64,000 nt of DNA from contig CAWGLZ010000006.1 in the NCBI GenBank assembly GCA_963823535.1, forward strand, positions 1,178,001-1,242,000, in the 5' to 3' direction. Below the pieces are notes generated by a model that was given only the letters and a program-made list of their open reading frames with translations, was not told the origin of the DNA and made no database searches. This DNA comes from RPQJ01 sp963823535. Its GTDB lineage: Bacteria; Pseudomonadota; Gammaproteobacteria; Steroidobacterales; Steroidobacteraceae. Positions 25,955 through 32,300 of the stretch are shown in pieces (the stretch's first letter is position 1; each line of letters begins with the position of its first letter). A program made the translations under genes and the position numbers.

Positions 25955-26856
25955 TGCAGCGCTGCCAGCAGCTGGTTGATCGTGTCGTCGAAGAGACCGA
26001 AGAGATCCTTCGCCCCCGGGGATCCCCCGACCGAGAAGGGCAACGTGACCACCGGCGCGTGTACCCGCGCGGACAGCCATTTCGCCGCCTTCGGGTCGTT
26101 GTAGGCATTCACCAGGATCATTCTCGCGGGCGTCACGCCGAGCGTCGATACGAGCTCGCCGAGGTACCCCGCGCTCGGCGGTACCCCGGGCTTCGGCTCG
26201 ATGCTCGCGACCTGCGCGAGCCCGAGCCAGTGACACAGGTACGTCTGGTCGGTGTGCATCACCACGACCGGCACGCCGCGCAAGTGTGTCGCCGCCGCTT
26301 CCCAGCGCTGGACGGCCTCACTCCAGCGGGCCTGGAAATCGGCGCCACGCGCCTCGTAGTGTGCCTTGTTGGCGGGATCCAGCGCCGCCAGGCGCGAGGT
26401 CAACGCGCGAGCCACGGTGGCGACGTTGCGTGGATCGAGCTGGATGTGCGGATTGCCCTGGGAGTGGATGTCGCCCATCGCCCGATCCACCGACGTCGGG
26501 ACTTCGAGCAGCCTGAGGTGTGACGCCGCCTCGAAGTAGCCGGGTCGTCCCGGCTGCACCTTTGAATTGCCAGATTCCCTCAACAGCACCGGCAGCCAGC
26601 CCATCTCGAGTTCCGCGCCGTTCGCGACGACCAGATCCGCCGTGCGCGCCCGGGCGACCAGGCTCGGCTTGGCGTCGACGCGGTGCACATCCTGCAGGGC
26701 GTTCGTCGCGGTGTAGACGTCGACCTTGTCGCCGCCGAGCTCGGCCGTCAGTGCGCCCCAGTCCGCCGTCGTGGCGAGCACCCGGAGTGCCGCGTCGGCA
26801 GGCAGCGCGGTCGCCAGCATCAGCGCCGGCAGCAGGTAACGAAGGAGTCTGCTCAT
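25951..26856 (-). CDS. znuA: Metal ABC transporter substrate-binding protein, ZnuA/TroA family
   Basis: 301 aa from ATG 26856; a GTG at 26865 is also possible. Signal peptide LLPALMLATALPADAAL, no lipobox, so soluble periplasmic. The TroA fold is clear, with metal-ligand His candidates in DVHRVDAKPS, GNPHIQLDPRN and VVMHTDQTYLCHWLG, and an acidic end (FDDTINQLLAALQ). The long His-rich loop typical of ZnuA is missing, so zinc or manganese are both possible. It lies between the porin (about 10-base gap) and the permease (4-base overlap) in the same transcript. Confidence 0.92.
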   Translation of the reverse strand: MSRLLRYLLPALMLATALPADAALRVLATTADWGALTAELGGDKVDVYTATNALQDVHRVDAKPSLVARARTADLVVANGAELEMGWLPVLLRESGNSKVQPGRPGYFEAASHLRLLEVPTSVDRAMGDIHSQGNPHIQLDPRNVATVARALTSRLAALDPANKAHYEARGADFQARWSEAVQRWEAAATHLRGVPVVVMHTDQTYLCHWLGLAQVASIEPKPGVPPSAGYLGELVSTLGVTPARMILVNAYNDPKAAKWLSARVHAPVVTLPFSVGGSPGAKDLFGLFDDTINQLLAALQ

Positions 26857-26867
26857 GGTGATCACCG

Positions 26868-28250
26868 TCAGAACCGATGGGCGCCGTGTGCGCCCAACGA
26901 ATAGATGTACTGCAGGAAGAACTGCTCGTCGGTGGCGGCATCGCGTGCGTCATCCCAGAGGTACTGGGCCCGCAGCCGGGAGAATTCGCTTGGACTCCAG
27001 TCCACCATCAGGGATGTGCGGCGCGGGGAGGCCGGCGCGAGCAGCGGGAAGTCCTCGGGCGTCAGCTCGCCGGATTCGACGAGTCCGATCTTCGGCGTCC
27101 CGGAGTCGAGCGCGTCGTAGCGTACGCCCGCCCGCCAGCGTGGCCTGAACTGGTAGACGCCCTGGAGATACCAGCCCGACTGGCGGCTGCGGTAGTCGTC
27201 GGACAGCGCGGCACCGTCGAGATCGAACGCCAGCGTGCCGTCCTCGGTGCGGTGCATGTACTCGGCCTGGAGCTTGAGCGAGCGGCGCAGCGGGTCACCG
27301 GGCCGTGTCCACTTGAGCGTGGCGTCCGCGATCCAGGTGCGCGACGTGCCCGTGAACGCGTTGAGCACATCCGCGCCCAGTGCATTCGAATCGTCGTAAG
27401 CCCGGTCGACCGCGCGCAGTTCCATCCACGACACGCCGCCGCGCCACGCCCACGCGTCGCCGAGGTCGCCGCCGACGTGCGCGAACAGCGTGGCTCCGTT
27501 GGCGCCGTTCACGCCGCGACGGGTTCCCGGGAACGCGTCGCCATTGCCGGTCTCGGCACCGAACTCGAGGAAGATGTCGGTCGGTGCGATCCACTTGACC
27601 TGCAGTCCGTCCTGCGCCAGCTGCCCGCCATAGAAAGCCTGGTATACGAGCGGCTGGTCGATGAAGTCCCAGGCGTGAGCGTGGATCTCGTTCAGGTAGC
27701 CGAAACCCGAATAGAAGCGTCCCCCCTTGAGCGTGAATCCCGCCGGCAGCGCGAGTGTGCGGAAGTACGCTTCCTCGACCTCGAGTTCGTTCTCCGGCGA
27801 GAATGCCGCGGTGATGCTGCCCATGAAGTAGGGGTCGATGCTGGCCGAGAGCGTCAACTCGGACTCACCGAGATTGAAGCTGCGTTCGCCGGGGCCGATC
27901 TCGTCGCCCGCCGGCATGAATCCGGCAATCGCGTAGCTCTCCGGATCCTGGGACAGGTGGGCATAGTTGCCCGCCAGGATCATGGAGATGGCCGGGTTGA
28001 ACGCATTGGGCGAACTCCCGCCCCGCATGGGGGGCGCCGCGTCCGCCGCCGGTGCCTCGGCCACGCGCGCCGCGCCCGATTCGAGCTCGGCGATCCGGGC
28101 CTCGAGCGCCGCGACGCGCGACCCGTAGTCGGCCTTCAACGCCTCGAGTTCAGTCCTGAGGGTCGAGAGGTCATCGTCCGCGCGCACGGCAGTCGTCGTG
28201 AATCCGCAGGCCAATGCGGCGAGCAGTGGAAGGGCAATGGACCGTGTCAT
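26868..28250 (-). CDS. Outer-membrane porin-like protein of the metal uptake operon
   Basis: 460 aa with signal peptide (LPLLAALACGFTTTAVRA). A coiled-coil stalk follows (LRTELEALKADYGSRVAALE) and then an array of amphipathic beta strands with a C-terminal aromatic residue (AHGAHRF), the shape of a phosphate-selective-porin-like 16-strand barrel. Repeated patterns such as FTLKGGRFYSGFGYLNE and LQAEYMHRTEDGTL support the barrel. Position inside a zinc uptake operon suggests a channel for metal or metal chelate across the outer membrane; selectivity is not evident from sequence. Confidence 0.8.
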   Translation of the reverse strand: MTRSIALPLLAALACGFTTTAVRADDDLSTLRTELEALKADYGSRVAALEARIAELESGAARVAEAPAADAAPPMRGGSSPNAFNPAISMILAGNYAHLSQDPESYAIAGFMPAGDEIGPGERSFNLGESELTLSASIDPYFMGSITAAFSPENELEVEEAYFRTLALPAGFTLKGGRFYSGFGYLNEIHAHAWDFIDQPLVYQAFYGGQLAQDGLQVKWIAPTDIFLEFGAETGNGDAFPGTRRGVNGANGATLFAHVGGDLGDAWAWRGGVSWMELRAVDRAYDDSNALGADVLNAFTGTSRTWIADATLKWTRPGDPLRRSLKLQAEYMHRTEDGTLAFDLDGAALSDDYRSRQSGWYLQGVYQFRPRWRAGVRYDALDSGTPKIGLVESGELTPEDFPLLAPASPRRTSLMVDWSPSEFSRLRAQYLWDDARDAATDEQFFLQYIYSLGAHGAHRF

Positions 28251-28312
28251 GAGATCCTCCGGGATAGTCCAGGCAGTCAGCGGCCCCGGTCGTGGGGGCG
28301 CCGTTCGACGGG

Positions 28313-28624
28313 CTATCGGGAGGCAGGAGGACCGCGGGACCAGAATGGGCGCGGAGTGGCCGACGAGAGGAAGCCGGTGTCGGCAGACTTGATCAGGGCT
28401 TCACAGCTCGCCGCAGGCGGGACTGGACGGATGCCCGACCCGCCGGCCACCGACAGGACCGTCGAGAACGACAGGCACTGCCCGCACACCTGCGCATGCG
28501 GCAGACCGCCGTGGTGCGCGTTGCCCTCGTGGCTCGCCGCGTGCAGCAGCGCACCGGCCTGCGCCATGAGGAGCGCGAGTGCCAGTGCGGCATGGACGAG
28601 GAACCTGGAACTGTGATTCGGCAC
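28313..28624 (-). CDS. DUF2946-like small membrane-anchored protein
   Basis: 103 aa from GTG 28624, with GGAAG four bases upstream. Residues ~5-28 form one hydrophobic helix (VHAALALALLMAQAGALL), followed by a His-rich patch (HAASHEGNAHH) and a CxxC motif (VCGQCLSFSTVLS), the layout of DUF2946 proteins often found in zinc- or copper-linked operons. The tail is basic and Pro rich. Probably binds metal in the periplasm. Heads the four-gene metal uptake unit; 62 bases to the porin. Confidence 0.72.
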   Translation of the reverse strand: MPNHSSRFLVHAALALALLMAQAGALLHAASHEGNAHHGGLPHAQVCGQCLSFSTVLSVAGGSGIRPVPPAASCEALIKSADTGFLSSATPRPFWSRGPPASR

Positions 28625-28671
28625 TTTGCTTCCAATCGGCCCGGAACGACCGATCGGACTATTGTTCGCCG

Positions 28672-28694
28672 CCGACTTGCGACGCGCAAGTCGG
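28672..28694. promoter_or_regulatory. Perfect inverted repeat, 10-bp arms
   Basis: CCGACTTGCG (28672-28681), centre ACG, CGCAAGTCGG (28685-28694). It lies between the DUF169 gene and the metal operon, both read leftwards. It could stop the DUF169 transcript (no T run) or bind a regulator of the metal operon. It does not resemble the A/T-rich Zur consensus. Confidence 0.5.
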
Positions 28695-28739
28695 GCATGC
28701 CCGCCGACGTGGCTGAGCCGGCGGGCAGCCCGCAGCAGC

Positions 28740-29516
28740 CTACTTGCCCGGGTAGGTGGCCGCGAGGCTGGCCCGGACATCGTTCTGGATGCCGAAGGGC
28801 GCGATCGGATACCTCAGCCCGTTCTTCGCCAGTGCCTTCATGCCCTCGATCGCCACCGGCAGGAACCGTGGCGGCAGTGCCATCAGCATTTCCTCGTCCG
28901 GGACACCGCCGAAGCGACGTTCGGCGAAGCACGGCAGGGACAGGCTCGGCTCGCCGGTGGCGAGGGCCCGGCCCCAGGAATCGGCGCAGGCCGTTTCCCC
29001 GACGACGCTCCAGTCGAACCTGCGATATCCCTTCCACTGCAGGCCGTTGATGAAGATGATCATCTGGCCCGGCGTCGCATACAGGAGGCAGATGTCCGGC
29101 GGATCGAGCCGGCCCGATTCGAGCGGACTCACTGCCATCGCGCGGTATTTCCCGTGAGGCACGACCGTCAGCGCTTCCTGGCGGAGGCGCGCGTCCTCTG
29201 CCGTGGCGTGCCAGACGCCGACGAACTCCCGACCGCTGCGCCATGCCTCGTCCTGAGGGGCGAGGCCGATGACGGCGCGACACTGCGCGCCGACGAGATC
29301 GTCCGCCGTGATGCCGACGGTCCAGCCCAGCCGTGATGCCATGCTCACCACCTGGTCCGTGGTGTGGACGGCCTGGGGTCGGCGGATCCTGGGGATGGCT
29401 TCCATGTCCTCGATGCGTTCGAAGAGCTTCATGCCGGTGACGGTGGTCTTGAGGCGCAGCAATGCGTTCAGTTCGGCGACCAGTGCCCGCCAGTCGCAGG
29501 ATGCCGATTCAGTCAT
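28740..29516 (-). CDS. DUF169 domain-containing protein
   Basis: 258 aa from ATG 29516 with AAGGAG upstream. The DUF169 hallmarks are visible: LLRLKTTVTGMKLFERIEDM, VGITADDLVGAQCRAVIGLA, a Met-rich middle (ALTVVPHGKYRAMAVSPLE) and the closing FGIQNDVRASLAATYPGK. No signal peptide. The family is widespread and undescribed; some members are near metal or methyl-coenzyme systems. Reads in the same direction as the metal operon but a perfect hairpin stands between them, so it is likely separate. Function unknown. Confidence 0.82.
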   Translation of the reverse strand: MTESASCDWRALVAELNALLRLKTTVTGMKLFERIEDMEAIPRIRRPQAVHTTDQVVSMASRLGWTVGITADDLVGAQCRAVIGLAPQDEAWRSGREFVGVWHATAEDARLRQEALTVVPHGKYRAMAVSPLESGRLDPPDICLLYATPGQMIIFINGLQWKGYRRFDWSVVGETACADSWGRALATGEPSLSLPCFAERRFGGVPDEEMLMALPPRFLPVAIEGMKALAKNGLRYPIAPFGIQNDVRASLAATYPGK

Positions 29517-29632
29517 GGCGTTCTCCTTGTCCGGGCAACGCTACCGAATTCGTCGCCGGCGGGCCACTGTGCCGAATGTGTTGTCACTTTTTCGGTGGGA
29601 TGCCGATGCGTCGCAGTGCTAATTTGACGCCC

Positions 29633-30682
29633 ATGACGAACCTGCCTTCCACCACCGAGATGCGCCGCGCGTTCATGCGTGGCGACTCCAGCTATGACGG
29701 CGTGTTCCTGACCGCCGTGAAGACGACCGGCATCTTCTGCCGACCCTCGTGTTCGGCGCGCAAGCCGCGGCCGGAGAACGTCGAGTTTTTCGCTTCCCCG
29801 CGCGAGGCCGTCTTTTCGGGATACCGGCCCTGCAAGCGCTGCCGGCCGCTCGACGTCGATGGGCGTCCACCGGCGTGGGTTGCGAAGCTTTTCGCGCGCC
29901 TCGAGGCGGATCCGTCGCGGCGCCTCCGGGCCGCGGACCTGCGCGCGGCGGGCATCGATCCGGCGCGGGCCCGGCGATACTTTCTGAAGCACTACGGGAT
30001 GACGTTCCAGGCGTACTGCCGTGCCCGCCGGCTCGCCGACGCTTTTCGACTGATCAAGGGGGGTACGGCAGTGAACGATGCAGCGAACCAGGCCGGATTC
30101 GATTCGGAGAGTGGCTTTCGAGCAGCATTCGCGCGGGCGTTCGGCACCAGTCCGGCAGAGGCGGTCTCCAGCGACGCCGTTGCGCTCGACTGGCTTCCAT
30201 CGCCGCTCGGTCCCCTCGTCGTGGGCGCCAACGCCGAGGGCATCTGCCTGCTCGAGTTCAGTGACCGACGCATGCTCGAAACGCAGCTCGACACGCTGAA
30301 GCGTCGCTTGCGAGTGCCGCTGCTGCCCGGTCGCAATCGCTGGATCGAGGTCCTGCGTGAGCAGCTGGCGGAGTATTTCGGGGGAGCGCGGCATGGTTTC
30401 GACCTGCCCCTCGTCATCCGCGGCACACCCTTCCAGGAGAGCGTCTGGCGGGCGCTCCTCGAGATCCCGTACGGCACGACGTGGTCATACCGAGACCTGG
30501 CGCGGCACGTCGGGAACCCGGGCGCCACTCGCGCCGTCGGTACGGCCAACGGCAGCAACCGAATCGCAATCCTCATCCCATGCCACCGCGTCGTGAATGC
30601 GGACGGACGCATGGGCGGCTACGGCGGCGGAGTCTGGCGCAAGCAGTTCCTGCTCGATCTCGAGCGACGGCAGCCGGCCTGA
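29633..30682 (+). CDS. ada: Ada-type bifunctional O6-methylguanine methyltransferase / transcription activator
   Basis: 349 aa from ATG 29633; ATG 29606, which has a better ribosome site, is an alternative. The N-terminal Ada zinc domain has C36, C40, C67 and C70 (FCRPSC, CKRC); C36 takes methyl groups from phosphotriesters. An AraC-type helix-turn-helix spans about residues 85-180 (YFLKHYGMTFQAYCRARR). The C-terminal methyltransferase carries C317 in IPCHRVVNADGRMGGYGGG. All three parts look intact, so it should sense and repair DNA methylation damage. No second repair gene is adjacent; an AlkB-like gene lies at 59836. Confidence 0.95.
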   Translation: MTNLPSTTEMRRAFMRGDSSYDGVFLTAVKTTGIFCRPSCSARKPRPENVEFFASPREAVFSGYRPCKRCRPLDVDGRPPAWVAKLFARLEADPSRRLRAADLRAAGIDPARARRYFLKHYGMTFQAYCRARRLADAFRLIKGGTAVNDAANQAGFDSESGFRAAFARAFGTSPAEAVSSDAVALDWLPSPLGPLVVGANAEGICLLEFSDRRMLETQLDTLKRRLRVPLLPGRNRWIEVLREQLAEYFGGARHGFDLPLVIRGTPFQESVWRALLEIPYGTTWSYRDLARHVGNPGATRAVGTANGSNRIAILIPCHRVVNADGRMGGYGGGVWRKQFLLDLERRQPA

Positions 30683-30761
30683 GGCGACGCCGCGCGACGT
30701 CTTGCGACGCCGCACTCCATCTTAAGCGTGTCCAAAGCTTCGAGTGTCAACCTGCGACCCG

Positions 30762-30794
30762 GGTCGGGCGTTCTTGTGGCAGGAATACCCGACC
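30762..30794 (+). promoter_or_regulatory. Stem-loop beside the start of the Gln-rich gene
   Basis: GGTCGGG (30762-30768) and CCCGACC (30788-30794) can pair across a 19-base loop, directly before the CGGAGGA ribosome site of the gene at 30807. It might modulate translation; a chance match is possible. Confidence 0.25.
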
Positions 30795-30806
30795 GGAGGA
30801 CGCATC

Positions 30807-31265
30807 ATGAAATCGCGCTTGGCAGTTTCCGTACTGGTGGCAACCGGGCTCGCGCTCGCCTCGGTGAGCGCAATCGCGCAGAACCAGGGCCGCGGCCAGG
30901 GTGGCCAGCAGGGCGGCCAGCAAGGTGGCCAGCAGTACGGGCAGCAACAGCGGCAGGCCGAGCGGGCCATGAACCAGGACCGCTCCATGGATCACGAAAG
31001 GCTGCAGGCTCGCGAGCGGGATCGCACGCAGGATCGGCAGCAGGAGCAGGTCCGGGAGCCTGCGGCGCAGGCGGCCGGTGGCGGTGCCGGCGACGGTATC
31101 TACGGTGGCAACCTGATGACCGCCGAGGAGCGTAACCAGTACCGCGAGCAGATGCGCGGCCTGCAGTCCGAGCAGGAGCGCAATGAGTTCCAGTCGCGAC
31201 ATCGGGAGCAGGTCCAGCTGCGCTCCAGGGAACGCGGCGTCCCGATCGAGGTCACCAGTGACTGA
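30807..31265 (+). CDS. Exported Gln/Arg-rich protein of unknown function
   Basis: 152 aa from ATG 30807 (CGGAGGA upstream). Signal peptide LVATGLALASVSAIAQ. Then comes a low-complexity region with GGQQGGQQGGQQ coded by three near-identical 12-base units, and a strongly charged helical part rich in Arg, Gln and Glu (RERDRTQDRQQEQVREP; MTAEERNQYREQMRGL). The C-terminal part MTAEERNQYREQM resembles many short periplasmic proteins of unknown role seen in proteobacteria. No family I can name. A separate outer-membrane gene follows about 100 bases later. Confidence 0.68.
   Translation: MKSRLAVSVLVATGLALASVSAIAQNQGRGQGGQQGGQQGGQQYGQQQRQAERAMNQDRSMDHERLQARERDRTQDRQQEQVREPAAQAAGGGAGDGIYGGNLMTAEERNQYREQMRGLQSEQERNEFQSRHREQVQLRSRERGVPIEVTSD
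30900..30935 (+). repeat. Three tandem 12-bp units (GGxGGCCAGCAx)
   Basis: Copies at 30900-30911, 30912-30923 and 30924-30935 differ only at two positions and code for Gly-Gly-Gln-Gln. They are inside the Gln-rich gene and may vary in number between strains. Confidence 0.8.
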
Positions 31266-31365
31266 CCCGGGACCGGCGACGGGAGACTGAATCAACGGGA
31301 CGGCCCGGGACGGGCGATCGTGCGACGTGCCCGGGCCGCTCGCGCATGGCAGGGAGAGCAGATCG

Positions 31366-32160
31366 ATGACGCCCTTGCACACGAGTCGGGTTCCGGTGGC
31401 GCTCCTGGCCGCGTTGGCATGCGCGGCGCATTCCGGCGTCGCCTTCGCCGCCGATTCCAGGTTCAGCCTGTCGCTCGGCACCGAGTACACCACCGGCGAC
31501 TATGGCGGCGACAAATCGGTGGATGAAATCTACGTGCCGGTCACCGGCACGCTCGACGTCGACCGTGTTTCCTTCCGGCTCACCGTTCCTTTTCTGAGCG
31601 TGCGCGCTCCGGAGGGGACCGTGATCGAGGGTCCGGACGGGCAACCGGTCGTCGGCGAGGGCCCGAAAGCGACCGAGAGCGGGATCGGCGACGTGCTGGC
31701 CTCGGTGACCGTGTTCGACGTGCTGGCCTCGGACAGTGGGGATGTCGCGCTCGACCTGACTGGCAAGGTGAAGTTCGGGACGGCCGATGCGGACAAGGGC
31801 CTCGGAACCGGCGAGCAGGACTACTCCGTGCAGGCGGACCTCTTCCGCTTCTTCGACCGCCTCACAGTCATCGGGTCGGTCGGCTACGCGTTCCGCGGTG
31901 ATCCCGACGTCGTCGACCTCGATGACACCTTCTTCGCATCGGTCGGTGGAACGTACTCGGTGACGAGCCAGACACGCTGCGGCGTGTTCTACGACTTCCG
32001 CGAGGCGTCGCTGCCCGACAGTGATTCCCTGCAGGAGCTGACCGGTCTCGTGTCCACGCGCCTCGGTGGTGACTGGCGGTTGCAGGGGTATCTGATCGCG
32101 GGCTTCGGCGACAGCTCGCCCGACTGGGGCGCGGGCCTCTCGATCGGCACGTCGTTCTGA
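31366..32160 (+). CDS. Outer-membrane beta-barrel protein of unknown function
   Basis: 264 aa from ATG 31366 with AGGGAGAG upstream. Signal peptide VALLAALACAAHSGVAFA. The mature chain alternates hydrophobic and polar residues (FSLSLGTEYTTGDYGG; VSFRLTVPFLSVRAPEG) with repeated strand-turn units and ends WGAGLSIGTSF, a terminal Phe typical of barrel assembly. It resembles short transporter-like outer-membrane proteins annotated only as hypothetical. Stands alone; a GC-rich hairpin (32174-32192) follows. Confidence 0.75.
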   Translation: MTPLHTSRVPVALLAALACAAHSGVAFAADSRFSLSLGTEYTTGDYGGDKSVDEIYVPVTGTLDVDRVSFRLTVPFLSVRAPEGTVIEGPDGQPVVGEGPKATESGIGDVLASVTVFDVLASDSGDVALDLTGKVKFGTADADKGLGTGEQDYSVQADLFRFFDRLTVIGSVGYAFRGDPDVVDLDDTFFASVGGTYSVTSQTRCGVFYDFREASLPDSDSLQELTGLVSTRLGGDWRLQGYLIAGFGDSSPDWGAGLSIGTSF

Positions 32161-32173
32161 ACCGGCCGCTGGC

Positions 32174-32192
32174 CGCCCGCCGGTGGCGGGCG
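32174..32192 (+). terminator. GC-rich hairpin after the outer-membrane gene
   Basis: CGCCCGCC (32174-32181) pairs with GGCGGGCG (32185-32192) over a 3-base loop, 13 bases after the stop at 32160. No T run, so termination is uncertain. Confidence 0.4.
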
Positions 32193-32300
32193 CGACGTCG
32201 CTCGAACTCGCGCGGCCCGCGGTACCCGGACGGTGCAGGCGCTGTCACGCGCCGCAATCACCCGTATGATCCAGCTCATTCCCCTGGCGAGGACGGACGC

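Noticed and set aside
28625..28739. Zur-box before the metal uptake operon
   Set aside because: The region is G+C rich and no GTTATAATATAAC-like sequence is present; only the 23-base inverted repeat stands out.
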